Shown here: positions 28,805 to 38,474 of the stretch, piece by piece
How the letters are laid out: each line of letters opens with the position of its first letter
How positions within the stretch are numbered: the stretch's first letter is position 1
Source of the DNA: Chloroflexota bacterium
GTDB lineage: Bacteria; Chloroflexota; Dehalococcoidia; UBA2979
Direction of reading: 5' to 3'
Assembly (NCBI GenBank): GCA_002718395.1
Contig: PBEG01000018.1
Coordinates: 1 to 39,449, forward strand
Length of the DNA: 39,449 nt
The notes under the pieces: model-generated
The model's database searches: none
What the model saw: only the letters and a program-made list of their open reading frames with translations
Told to the model about the DNA's origin: nothing
Program-made: the position numbers and the translations under genes

Positions 28805-29784
28805 CCAATCACAGATTTGATCAAAATATAGATTCAGACAGCATTGATGAGAACTTTGATTCTTTAGAGGTATCTAGCCGTTGGACTGATTTTGTAAGTC
28901 GTTTTTTAAAAAAGAAACTTGGAGTCATCTCTTTAATAGTCATTATTACTATGTATACTGCAGGAATTTTTGCACCAATCTTAGCGCCATATTCTTATAC
29001 TGAACAAAATTTGGAAAGATCTCTAGAAGGACCAAGCAAGGAGCATATCTTGGGTACGGATAGACTAGGAAGAGATATGTACAGCAGAGTTTTGTATTCT
29101 ATTAGAACTACATTAATTGTTACTTTTGCTGTAATAATTAGCGGATCTTTAATTATCGGTACTTGCCTAGGTTTAATTTCTGGATATAAAGGTGGGATAA
29201 CAGACACAATAATAATGCGTATTGGAGATGTATTTGCTTCTTTGCCAGGATTGCCCCTATTAATATTAATTAATGCTGCGTTAAGTCCTAAGATTAATGA
29301 ATTAAGTAGATGGATTGATAGCAACACATTTATAAATGGTTTTCAAGATTCAGGAGCAGCATCATATATTACAATCTTTTTTGCACTATCATTATTTTCA
29401 TGGGTTGGCAGTGCTAGATTGATTCGTTCTCAAGTATTAGCAATCAGAGAACGAGATTTTATTACTGCTGCACGATCTATTGGAATTCGTCCTAGACGAA
29501 TCATTTTTAAACATTTATTGCCTAACATTTCTAATTTGTTAATATTATTAATTTCTGGTTCACTGGGTGCCATTGCAGGCTCTGAAATTGTTTTGACTTG
29601 GTTTGGCGTTGGCGTTCAGCCGCCAGCAGCTTCTTTTGGTCAAATGTTGTATGCTGGGTCAGGCGCTCGTACATTTCAGGCGCATCCACATTTACTATTA
29701 GTTCCTGCTTTTTTTGTAACTATGTTGATGTTTGCATTTAATATATTAGGCGATGCATTAAATGATGTTTTAAGGCGAGATTAA
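28801..29784 (+). CDS. dppC: Peptide ABC transporter permease, DppC/OppC family
   Basis: HILGTDRLGRDMYSRVLYSIRTTL, TAARSIGIRPRRIIFKHLLPNISNLLI; ATGA overlap with the dppB-like gene. Confidence 0.88.
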   Translation: MTNHRFDQNIDSDSIDENFDSLEVSSRWTDFVSRFLKKKLGVISLIVIITMYTAGIFAPILAPYSYTEQNLERSLEGPSKEHILGTDRLGRDMYSRVLYSIRTTLIVTFAVIISGSLIIGTCLGLISGYKGGITDTIIMRIGDVFASLPGLPLLILINAALSPKINELSRWIDSNTFINGFQDSGAASYITIFFALSLFSWVGSARLIRSQVLAIRERDFITAARSIGIRPRRIIFKHLLPNISNLLILLISGSLGAIAGSEIVLTWFGVGVQPPAASFGQMLYAGSGARTFQAHPHLLLVPAFFVTMLMFAFNILGDALNDVLRRD

Positions 29785-29798
29785 CCAATTTACTGACT

Positions 29799-29827
29799 TT
29801 AACCAAAGACATATGTAGTGTTATACT
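29799..29827 (+). promoter_or_regulatory. Putative sigma70-type promoter for tig
   Basis: TTAACC - 17 nt - TATACT in the tig upstream gap, followed by a short leader and AGAGG SD before ATG 29871. Confidence 0.45.
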
Positions 29828-29870
29828 CCTTCAATGATTCATTCAAATGAAAATAAGTTAAAGAGGAATA

Positions 29871-31259
29871 ATGGTTAAAACAGAAAAAAAAGAATTACCA
29901 AAATGTTTAACTGAATTAATTATTGAGGTAGAAGAGAAGGTTGTTCAAGAAGCAACTGAAGTGACTGTTGCTCAGATGTCTAAAGAGGCGAAAATACCAG
30001 GATTTAGACCTGGTAAAGCACCAAAACATATTATAGAAAAAAACTTTGGAAAGGCTGCAATTTTTCAAAAAGCCTTAGATGATTTGCTACCAAAAGTTTA
30101 TAGTGATGCAATAATTAAAGAGTCCATTGAGCCAATTGGTCAACCTGAAATAAATATAAAGTCTACTGAACCACTTGTGATAGAAGCAAAAATACCAACT
30201 AAGCCAGTTATTAATTTAGGAGAATATCAAAAATATCAAGTTGAACAGCCTAAAATGCCAGATGCTGATCCGCTAGTAGAACAATCAATACAAACTTTGA
30301 AAAGACAATATGGTACTCTTGAGCCTGTCGATCGACCAGTAGAGTGGGGGGATTCAATTAGAATTGATTTTGATTTGAAAATTGAAGGAGTTGATAAAAC
30401 TCAATCAGAAGAAGACGCCGAGTTTATAGTTGAAAAAGATTCTCAAGGTGCATTGCCAGGTTTTTTTGAACAATTGGTAGGAAAAGAGCGCAACCAAGAT
30501 TATGAATTTACTATAAAAATTCCTAAAGAATTTGAAATTTCTGAATTATCAAATAAAAAGGCTGATTATAAAATAAAAGTAAAGGAAATAAAAAAATCTA
30601 TATTGCCAGAACTTAATGATGAGTTTGTTGCATCACTTGAATCTGATGTTAAAACCGTTAAAGACTTAAAAGATAAATTAAAGAATGATGTTATTGCAAA
30701 ACTCGAGGAAGATCAAAAAGCTGCATATCGAGAAGATATAATTAACTTTTTTATTGCTAAATCAGAAATGGAATTTCCTGAAATGTTAATTGAAAGAGAG
30801 ATAGATAGAATTATTGATCAGCAATCCAATCATGCTTCTCATACACCACAAGGATTAAAAAAATGGCTTGATAATATGGGTAAAAATGAAAATGAAGTCA
30901 GAGATATGTTTAAGGATACAGCTGAGATATCAGTAAAACGGTCTTTAGTATTGTCAGAAATTATTGATTTAGAAACTCTTAATGTATCTGATGAAGATAT
31001 AGAGTTAGAAATAGCAAAAATTAAATTAAGTCCTTCTTATGCTTTAAATCCTGAACAAGGTAAATTGGATGAAATATTAAAAACGGATGATTTTCTTGTT
31101 TCTTTAAAGAATCAAATAATTACAAATAAGGCCTGGGAGCTTCTTGAATCGATTGCATTAAATCAAAAAAATAAAAGTAAGACAACTACAAATAAATCCA
31201 AGAAAACATCTAAAAAAAATACAAAATCTTTGAAAAATAAAAAAACAACCAAAAAATAA
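29871..31259 (+). CDS. tig: Trigger factor (ribosome-associated chaperone/PPIase) with Lys-rich C-terminal tail
   Basis: Ribosome-binding signature GFRPGKAPKHII; FKBP-like middle region; upstream of clpP-clpX. Confidence 0.93.
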   Translation: MVKTEKKELPKCLTELIIEVEEKVVQEATEVTVAQMSKEAKIPGFRPGKAPKHIIEKNFGKAAIFQKALDDLLPKVYSDAIIKESIEPIGQPEINIKSTEPLVIEAKIPTKPVINLGEYQKYQVEQPKMPDADPLVEQSIQTLKRQYGTLEPVDRPVEWGDSIRIDFDLKIEGVDKTQSEEDAEFIVEKDSQGALPGFFEQLVGKERNQDYEFTIKIPKEFEISELSNKKADYKIKVKEIKKSILPELNDEFVASLESDVKTVKDLKDKLKNDVIAKLEEDQKAAYREDIINFFIAKSEMEFPEMLIEREIDRIIDQQSNHASHTPQGLKKWLDNMGKNENEVRDMFKDTAEISVKRSLVLSEIIDLETLNVSDEDIELEIAKIKLSPSYALNPEQGKLDEILKTDDFLVSLKNQIITNKAWELLESIALNQKNKSKTTTNKSKKTSKKNTKSLKNKKTTKK

Positions 31260-31354
31260 TTTGTATTTTATCTTCCGCTAAACATCATTGATTAGTTAAA
31301 CTTAGTTATTACAGGTAACTGATGATTTTTTAAGCAGTTAATTAAGGAAAGATA

Positions 31355-31987
31355 ATGAGTAATTTAAATTATAATTTTGATAAAAATATTCAAAATATAG
31401 TCCCTATGGTTGTTGAAAGAGATCCTCGTGGGGAACGAGCCTATGATATTTATTCACTATTACTTAAAGAAAGAATCATTATGCTGGGAACTCCTATTGA
31501 TGATCAAGTTGCAAATACAATTGTTGCACAATTACTTTATCTTGACAGAGAAGATCCTGATAGAGATATTTCTTTATATATTAATTCTCCAGGTGGGCAA
31601 ATATATGCTGGACTAGCTATTTATGACACTATGAAATTGGTTAGCGCAGATGTATCAACTATTGCAGTTGGTGTTACTGCATCAATGGGCACTGTATTAT
31701 TAGGCTCTGGTACAAAAGGTAAAAGATTTGCATTGCCAAATGCGACAGTACATATGCATCAAGCTTTAGGAGGCGCTCAAGGTCAGGCAAAAGACGTTGA
31801 AATTGCTGCAAAAGAAATTCTTAGAAATAATGACATCATAAAAAATATTATTGTTGAAAATACTGGACAGTCTGAAGAAAAAATAAAAGATGATTTTGAC
31901 AGAGATTTTTATATGAATGCGAATGAAGCGCTGGAATATGGAATGATCGATCAAATATTATCACCAAATAAAAAAAGCAAAAAATAA
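31355..31987 (+). CDS. clpP: ATP-dependent Clp protease proteolytic subunit
   Basis: [23 protein letters not shown] (Ser), [14 protein letters not shown] (His), [18 protein letters not shown] (Asp). Confidence 0.96.
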   Translation: MSNLNYNFDKNIQNIVPMVVERDPRGERAYDIYSLLLKERIIMLGTPIDDQVANTIVAQLLYLDREDPDRDISLYINSPGGQIYAGLAIYDTMKLVSADVSTIAVGVTASMGTVLLGSGTKGKRFALPNATVHMHQALGGAQGQAKDVEIAAKEILRNNDIIKNIIVENTGQSEEKIKDDFDRDFYMNANEALEYGMIDQILSPNKKSKK

Positions 31988-32008
31988 TTGCTGGAAATGT
32001 AATTGATC

Positions 32009-33304
32009 ATGGATGAACAAGAATTAAAATACCACTGTTCTTTTTGTGGCAAAACTCAATCAGAAGTACGTAGATTAATTGCTGGACCAAGCTCAGTGTA
32101 TATTTGTGATGAATGCATTAATTTGTGTAAGGAAATTGTTGACAATGAACAAGTGGATGATGCTATAACAGATCCAGTTAGTGACAATGCATTATTAAAG
32201 CCTGTTGAGATATATTCTAGATTAGAAGAGTATATTGTTGGACAAGATCAAGCAAAGAAGGTTTTATCAGTTGCGGTATATAATCACTTCAAAAGAATAA
32301 ATTCTTTAGCAAAAATAGATATTGAAATTGATAAATCAAATATTTTATTAATTGGTTCAACTGGAACTGGCAAGACAGAATTTGCAAGAACTTTAGCAAG
32401 AATTCTTAATGTACCATTTTCTATTGCTGATGCTACTGCTCTTACTGAAGCTGGGTATGTTGGTGAAGATGTAGAAAATATTTTATTACAACTTATTCAA
32501 GCTGCTAATTATGACATCCCTCTTGCAGAAAAAGGCATAATCTATATTGATGAAATTGATAAAATTACACGAAAATCTGACAATCCTTCAATTACAAGAG
32601 ATGTCTCAGGTGAGGGAGTTCAACAAGCACTCCTAAAGATCATTGAAGGCACTAAGGCAAAAGTACCGCCTCAAGGTGGACGAAAGCATCCAAATCAAGA
32701 ATTTATTGAAATTGACACATCAAAAATTCTTTTTATTGTCGGTGGAGCATTTGAAGGACTAGAGGAATTAATTCAAAAGCGTACTGGTCAAGGTGTTCGT
32801 AATTTAGGCTTTGCTGACAATGCTTATGATAAAGAATTACTAAGAACAACTCTTCTAAAAGAAGTAGCCCCTGATGATCTTATTCACCATGGCTTAATAC
32901 CAGAATTCGTAGGTAGATTGCCTATTGTTGCGGTATTGGATCCTTTATCAGAAGAGATGATGATAGACATTATGAGAAAACCAAAAAATGCAATATTAAA
33001 ACAGTTTCGTGAACTTTTTAAATTAGATGATGTGAATTTAGAGTTTGCAAAAGGCAGCTTAGATGCTATTGCCGCTGAGGCAATGACTAGGAAAACTGGA
33101 GCAAGAGGAATTCGAACTGTTATTGAGGAAACTCTTTTAGATGTTATGTATGATTTACCATCTAGAGAAGACGTTGAGAGATGCATCATTACAGAAAAAT
33201 CTATTAATAAAAACAGCGATCCAATTCTTGTTACAAAAAGTGGTGTCCCTCTTAATGCTAAGAAAAAAGACATACCAAAACACTTGGAAGAAGAGATAGC
33301 GTAA
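32009..33304 (+). CDS. clpX: ATP-dependent Clp protease ATP-binding subunit ClpX
   Basis: [11 protein letters not shown]...CDEC zinc domain, [35 protein letters not shown]. Start set to ATG 32009; ORF track uses in-frame TTG 32003. Confidence 0.96.
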   Translation: MDEQELKYHCSFCGKTQSEVRRLIAGPSSVYICDECINLCKEIVDNEQVDDAITDPVSDNALLKPVEIYSRLEEYIVGQDQAKKVLSVAVYNHFKRINSLAKIDIEIDKSNILLIGSTGTGKTEFARTLARILNVPFSIADATALTEAGYVGEDVENILLQLIQAANYDIPLAEKGIIYIDEIDKITRKSDNPSITRDVSGEGVQQALLKIIEGTKAKVPPQGGRKHPNQEFIEIDTSKILFIVGGAFEGLEELIQKRTGQGVRNLGFADNAYDKELLRTTLLKEVAPDDLIHHGLIPEFVGRLPIVAVLDPLSEEMMIDIMRKPKNAILKQFRELFKLDDVNLEFAKGSLDAIAAEAMTRKTGARGIRTVIEETLLDVMYDLPSREDVERCIITEKSINKNSDPILVTKSGVPLNAKKKDIPKHLEEEIA

Positions 33305-33332
33305 GTTAATTTTGATATTAATTCCTACTGAT

Positions 33333-34067
33333 ATGAAAAAAAATAAAGAACGCTTAGATACAATTTTACTAAACAAAGGATTTGTGTCAGATATTTCTTA
33401 TGCTCAAGCATTAATTTTGGCAAAAAAAGTAAAAGTCAATGGTCTTTTTGTTACCCAAGCTGGATCAAGATTTAATGAAGATATTCAAATTGAATTAAAG
33501 CCAGAAAAACAATATGTAAGTCGCGGAGGCATTAAGCTTCAACATGCTCTTCTTCAGTCTAAGTTAAGTGTCCAAGATAAAACATGCTTAGATATTGGTG
33601 TGTCTACAGGTGGTTTTACAGATTGTTTATTGCAAGCTGGAGCATCAAAAGTTTATGCAGTTGATGTAGGATATGGACAAACAGCGGATAAAATTAGAAA
33701 CCATAAAAAAGTAGAATTGTTTGAAAGAACTAATGCAAGAAACATGAATGAACTTAATCATCCTATTGATATATTAACTATTGATGTATCATTTATTTCT
33801 ATACTTAAAATTATTCCAAATTTACTTAGTTCTTTAAATGATCATTCAGATGTACTTGCTCTGATTAAACCGCAATTTGAGTTGCCTAAACACCTAGTCA
33901 GAAACGGTGGAGTGGTTAAAAGCCATTTACTTCACGCTAGTGCAGTTGCTAGAATAGTAGTTGAATTACTTAATTATAATTTATGTTATAAGCAACTAAT
34001 TCAATCACCATTACTTGGTGCTGATGGTAATAGAGAGTTTTTTGTTTGGATGCGTCATGAAAAATAA
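33333..34067 (+). CDS. tlyA: TlyA-family rRNA methyltransferase / hemolysin-like (S4 + FtsJ-type MTase)
   Basis: S4-like N-terminus (RLDTILLNKGFV), YVSRGGIKLQHAL, LDIGVSTGGFTDCLLQAGASKVYAVDVGYGQ, SFISILKIIP, LIKPQFE. ATG at 33333. Confidence 0.9.
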   Translation: MKKNKERLDTILLNKGFVSDISYAQALILAKKVKVNGLFVTQAGSRFNEDIQIELKPEKQYVSRGGIKLQHALLQSKLSVQDKTCLDIGVSTGGFTDCLLQAGASKVYAVDVGYGQTADKIRNHKKVELFERTNARNMNELNHPIDILTIDVSFISILKIIPNLLSSLNDHSDVLALIKPQFELPKHLVRNGGVVKSHLLHASAVARIVVELLNYNLCYKQLIQSPLLGADGNREFFVWMRHEK

Positions 34068-34932
34068 TTCAATACCTAATATGAAAAAGGTAAGCATTTT
34101 TTACAACCCTGATATTTCTGGAGTAGAATCTTTAGTTCAGAAAATTCAAAATGATTTTATGAAGAATTTTGATAAATTAGATCCTGTACCATTAATTGTT
34201 GATGCAGAAAATAAATTGATTGAGAAAAATGAAAAAATGCTTATTGATTCTGATTTAATAATTTGTGTGGGCGGCGATGGTACTGTGTTAAGGCTTGCGC
34301 AATCAATAGTAGATGAATCTATACCGATTTTTGGTATTAGAATGGGTCGTTTAGGTTTTTTAACCGAATCTACATCTCAAGAAGTTAATCAAAAAATTAA
34401 TTCTATAATTAGTGGGAATTTCTATATTGAAGAAAGAAAATTAGTTAAGGCAGAATATGATCAAAAAACTTTTTTTGCATTAAATGATTTTGTTATTGGA
34501 AGAAAAAAATTGGGTAAAACTTCTTCTATTGGTGTTTGGATTAATGAAATGCCTATTGCTGAATATAGATCAGATGCAGTTATAGTTGCATCTGCTACTG
34601 GTTCAACAGGTTACACTCTTTCCATTGGGGGACCAGTTCTAATGCCTAATTCAGAATCAATTATTATCATGCCGCTTGCCCCACACTTAACACCTAGTAA
34701 TCCAATCATTTTACCATCTGGTGATCAGGTAGTTTTACAAGTTTTAAGAGATGACGATGCTATTATGATTGTTGATGGGATAAGTGAATTAAATATTGCA
34801 AAAGAAAAACAAATTAAGATTTCAATTTCACAGTCAAGCATGTTATTTTTGCGCATCAATAACAGTTATAACTTTTTAAATAGAGTTGCTGACAGACTAG
34901 GATGGTTGAGAAAAGATCATACTTTAAGTTAA
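34057..34932 (+). CDS. nadK: NAD kinase
   Basis: CVGGDGTVLRLAQS, GIRMGRLGFLTE, ATGSTGYTLSIGGPVLMP motifs. Start set to ATG 34057, overlapping the tlyA stop; a further ATG (34081) is also possible. Confidence 0.92.
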   Translation: MKNNSIPNMKKVSIFYNPDISGVESLVQKIQNDFMKNFDKLDPVPLIVDAENKLIEKNEKMLIDSDLIICVGGDGTVLRLAQSIVDESIPIFGIRMGRLGFLTESTSQEVNQKINSIISGNFYIEERKLVKAEYDQKTFFALNDFVIGRKKLGKTSSIGVWINEMPIAEYRSDAVIVASATGSTGYTLSIGGPVLMPNSESIIIMPLAPHLTPSNPIILPSGDQVVLQVLRDDDAIMIVDGISELNIAKEKQIKISISQSSMLFLRINNSYNFLNRVADRLGWLRKDHTLS

Positions 34933-35125
34933 ATTAATCAGATTAGGTACATTAATTCATTTTTTAGCATGGTCTTTTTTTCTTTATAAGCTTAGCCTGT
35001 TTATTCTATGCAAAATTAATTAATCATAGCCTAGTTATTAATGACATTGATGCATATTATAATTTATGAAAGTAATTAATAAAAACCAATTTATTATTAC
35101 TTATTTTAATTTATATGGAGTTAAA

Positions 35126-35908
35126 TTGGTTACACAAAGTACACAAGAAGAATCATTACTAAACAGATATGGTAAAACATTAAGAACTGATCGATGGTGG
35201 TTTGAACCATTATTAGTGGGTATTGGTTTGTTTCTTTTTATTATGTACTCTACAGTTTCTGCTGCAATTCTTGGTAATTACTGGTCTTATGAAATTGGCC
35301 CTTATTTATCTCCTTTTTTCGAGCCACTTTTTTATACTGATGTTATTCCTAAATGGGTTTCGCCCGCCATATTTATTCTTTGGGCACCTTTGTCGTTTAG
35401 AATGACTTGTTATTATTATCGACGAGCATATTATCGTTCTTATTTTCTTAGCCCTCCTGCATGTGCGGTGAGAGAGCCAGCTAATTCATATGCTGGTGAG
35501 TCTACTGTTCCGTTAATTGTGCAAAATATTCACAGATTTGCTATGTATGGAGCATTGATTTTTGTCCCAATATTATGGAATGGCGCAATTCGCTCATTTT
35601 ATTGGGAAGGTGAAATTGGTATAGGGGTAGGTTCTTTAATTCTTACTTTAAATGCTTTCTTGTTATCTGGTTACACTTTGGGTTGTCATTCATTTAGGCA
35701 TCTTGTTGGCGGAGGGCTCAATTCTTTTACCGGAAGTAAATACCAAGTTATTAGAAAAAAAGTTTGGGATATGGTTTCTTCGTTGAATGCTCATCATAAA
35801 AAATGGGCTTGGTCCAGTTTAATTATTGTAGGTTTTTCTGATTTGTATGTTCACATGGTAGCAGCTGAGTGGATTGTTGATTTTAACACTTGGGGAAGTT
35901 TCTTTTGA
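35126..35908 (+). CDS. Succinate dehydrogenase/fumarate reductase membrane (cytochrome b-like) subunit
   Basis: Multiple TM segments, conserved-looking QNIHRFAMYGAL and CHSFRHLVGG; immediately upstream of sdhA/sdhB. TTG 35126 with GGAG SD at 5-nt spacing preferred over ATG 35066, which lies directly after a TATAAT. Confidence 0.75.
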   Translation: MVTQSTQEESLLNRYGKTLRTDRWWFEPLLVGIGLFLFIMYSTVSAAILGNYWSYEIGPYLSPFFEPLFYTDVIPKWVSPAIFILWAPLSFRMTCYYYRRAYYRSYFLSPPACAVREPANSYAGESTVPLIVQNIHRFAMYGALIFVPILWNGAIRSFYWEGEIGIGVGSLILTLNAFLLSGYTLGCHSFRHLVGGGLNSFTGSKYQVIRKKVWDMVSSLNAHHKKWAWSSLIIVGFSDLYVHMVAAEWIVDFNTWGSFF

Positions 35909-35915
35909 GGTAATT

Positions 35916-37721
35916 ATGACAGATTTTGAAATTGAAGAACATGAATATGATGTTTTAGTAATTGGAGCTGGTGGAGCAGGCTTGAGAGCAGCAATAGAAT
36001 CAATGGCTCTTGGATGCAAGACCGCAGTTGTTTGTAAATCATTATTTGGTAAGGCACACACAGTTATGGCTGAAGGAGGCATGGCGGCTGCAATGGGCAA
36101 TGTATATTCTGAAGATAATTGGAAAGTACATTTTAGAGATACTATGCGTGGTGGAAAAATGTTAAATAATTGGCGCATGGCACAGATTCATGCTCAGGAA
36201 GCCCCAGATAGGGTGTTAGAGTTAGAAGAGTATGGTGCATTATTTGATAGGACAGAAGATGGATTGATTCTTCAAAGAGATTTTGGTGGTCATAAATATG
36301 CGCGTTTGGCACATGTTGGAGATAGTACTGGATTAGAAATGATTCGTACTGAGCAACAAAAGGCTGCGTCATTAGGTGTGAAAGTCTTTGCTGAGTGCAC
36401 AATTAACAGATTAATATTAGATAAGGAGTCAAATTCAATTTCAGGAGCAATTGGCTATTGGAGAGAAAAAGGTAATTTAATACTATTTAAAGCTAAATCA
36501 ATTATTCTTGCTACAGGCGGACTAGGAAAAATGTACGCAATAACTTCTAATTCTTGGGAAGGAACCGGTGATGGCCATGCAATGGCTATGATGGCTGGAG
36601 CAGAAATGGTTGACATGGAATTTGTTCAATTTCACCCAACTGGCATGGTTTGGCCACCAAGCGTCAAAGGAATTTTAGTTACTGAAGGTGTTAGGGGTGA
36701 TGGAGGAACATTAAGAAACTCAACTCAGGAAAGATTTATGTTTAATTATATTCCAGAAATGTTTGCAGCTGAAACTGCTTCATCAGAAGAAGAAGCAGAT
36801 GCTTGGTATGACGATCATAATCTTGGTCGGCGTACTCCAGATCTTTTACCTCGAGATGAAGTTGCAAGGGCGATTAATTCAGAAGTTAAAGCTGGTCGAG
36901 GAAGCCCACATGGTGGCGTTTTTTTAGACATTGCAACTAGGAGATCATCAGAATATATACAAAAACGATTACCATCTATGTATCATCAATTTATGCAACT
37001 TGCTGGAGTTGATATTACATCCGAACCAATGGAAGTTGGACCTACGTGTCATTATGCAATGGGTGGCATTAAAGTAGACGCTGAAACAGAAGCATCTTCA
37101 GTATCTGGCTTGTTTGCTGCAGGAGAAGTAGCAGGTGGTTTACATGGCGCAAATAGATTAGGCGGGAATTCATTATCTGACTTAGTTGTTTTTGGAAGAA
37201 GAGCAGGGAAAGGTGCGGCTGAATTTGCTAAAGGGAAAAATGAGTTTAGTACTATTGATAAAGAATTTATTGACACAACAATTAACAATATGATGAAGCC
37301 ATTTGAAAATGAAGGTGGACAAAACCCCTATGCAATTCATAAAGAATTACAAGACTCAATGCAATCTTTGGCAGGAATTATTAGGACTGAAGACGAACTT
37401 ATTCAAATGCTTAATAAGATCGGTGAGCTCAAGGAAAAAATGAAGACGGTATCAGTAGATGGTAATAGGTGGTTTAATCCTGGTTGGCATCTTGCGTTAG
37501 ATTTAGAATTTATGATTGCTAATGCAGAGTGTCTTGTTAGAGCTGCAATAGAAAGAAAAGAAAGTAGAGGTGGGCATACTCGAGATGATTACCCAAACAC
37601 TTCTCCTGAACTTTCAAAAGTGAACTTTATATTAAAGCAAATTGATGATGAAATTCAAGTTGAAGCAAAACCATTAGATGAAATGCCTGAAGAATTAAAG
37701 CAATTATTTGAGGATAATTAA
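35916..37721 (+). CDS. sdhA: Succinate dehydrogenase/fumarate reductase flavoprotein subunit
   Basis: DVLVIGAGGAGLRAAIES, KAHTVMAEGGMAAAMG, QFHPTGMVWP, EVAGGLHGANRLGGNSLSDLVVFGRRAG. ATG 35916 preceded by GAGG. Confidence 0.95.
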   Translation: MTDFEIEEHEYDVLVIGAGGAGLRAAIESMALGCKTAVVCKSLFGKAHTVMAEGGMAAAMGNVYSEDNWKVHFRDTMRGGKMLNNWRMAQIHAQEAPDRVLELEEYGALFDRTEDGLILQRDFGGHKYARLAHVGDSTGLEMIRTEQQKAASLGVKVFAECTINRLILDKESNSISGAIGYWREKGNLILFKAKSIILATGGLGKMYAITSNSWEGTGDGHAMAMMAGAEMVDMEFVQFHPTGMVWPPSVKGILVTEGVRGDGGTLRNSTQERFMFNYIPEMFAAETASSEEEADAWYDDHNLGRRTPDLLPRDEVARAINSEVKAGRGSPHGGVFLDIATRRSSEYIQKRLPSMYHQFMQLAGVDITSEPMEVGPTCHYAMGGIKVDAETEASSVSGLFAAGEVAGGLHGANRLGGNSLSDLVVFGRRAGKGAAEFAKGKNEFSTIDKEFIDTTINNMMKPFENEGGQNPYAIHKELQDSMQSLAGIIRTEDELIQMLNKIGELKEKMKTVSVDGNRWFNPGWHLALDLEFMIANAECLVRAAIERKESRGGHTRDDYPNTSPELSKVNFILKQIDDEIQVEAKPLDEMPEELKQLFEDN

Positions 37722-37722
37722 T

Positions 37723-38472
37723 ATGCCAATTGTTGAATTAAAAGTCTGGCGTGGGGGAGATGATGGTGAATATCAAACATTTCATGTCGAATATGATGAA
37801 GGTGAAGTCATTCTTGATGTTGTACATCGATTACAATCTACGCAAGCACAAGATTTAGCTGTTAGATGGAATTGTAAAGCAGGAAAGTGTGGTTCATGTA
37901 GCGCTGAAGTAAATGGTAAGCCTTCATTAATGTGTATGACTAGGATGATAAATTTTACTAGCGGTGATGTTATTGCGATTTCTCCAATGAAAACTTTTCC
38001 ATTAATTAAAGACTTAGTAACAGATGTTGCATGGAATTATGAAAATGCTCGCAAGGTACCACATTTTAAACCTAAAGAACGAGATGCTGACGGTAAACAT
38101 AGAATGATGCAAATTGATATTGAAAGAGGTCAAGAATTTCACCAGTGTATTGAATGTTATTTGTGTCAAAATGTATGTCATGTTATTAGAGATCATCCAG
38201 AAAATAAAGAAAATTTTGTTGGGCCAAGATTTTTTATCCAGATGGCTCAAGTAAACATGCACCCTTTAGAATCTGTTAGTCAAAAACCCGATGCCCTTGA
38301 AGGCTACGGACTTGATTACTGTAACATTACTAAGTGTTGCACAGATGTATGTCCTGCAGGGATTAAAATAACTGATAACGCAATTATTCCTTTGAAAGAA
38401 CGACTTATTGACGATAAATTTGATCCTCTTAGATGGCTGGGTCGAAAAATCAAAATTGGCAATTCTAAATAA
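37723..38472 (+). CDS. sdhB: Succinate dehydrogenase/fumarate reductase iron-sulfur subunit
   Basis: RWNCKAGKCGSCSAEVNG, CIECYLCQNVCHVI, CNITKCCTDVCPAGIKI; start ATG 37723 (MPIVELKVWRGG). Confidence 0.95.
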   Translation: MPIVELKVWRGGDDGEYQTFHVEYDEGEVILDVVHRLQSTQAQDLAVRWNCKAGKCGSCSAEVNGKPSLMCMTRMINFTSGDVIAISPMKTFPLIKDLVTDVAWNYENARKVPHFKPKERDADGKHRMMQIDIERGQEFHQCIECYLCQNVCHVIRDHPENKENFVGPRFFIQMAQVNMHPLESVSQKPDALEGYGLDYCNITKCCTDVCPAGIKITDNAIIPLKERLIDDKFDPLRWLGRKIKIGNSK

Positions 38473-38474
38473 TT

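Noticed and set aside
31260-31354. tig-clpP gap with AGTTA...TAACT inverted repeat
   Set aside because: Five-bp AT-rich stem only; expected by chance at this composition.
31355-31987. Possible inactive ClpP paralog
   Set aside because: Ser (TASMG), His (MHQALGG) and Asp ([11 protein letters not shown]) catalytic positions all look present.
32884-33376. Minus-strand ORFs (129 and 73 aa) opposite clpX
   Set aside because: Antisense shadows of the ClpX coding frame.
34933-35065. Longest intergenic gap (nadK to sdhC): possible tRNA, small RNA or terminator
   Set aside because: Only a weak CTATG/CATAG inverted repeat with a 14-nt loop and no cloverleaf or GC-rich stem plus T-run; not supportable as an RNA gene by eye.
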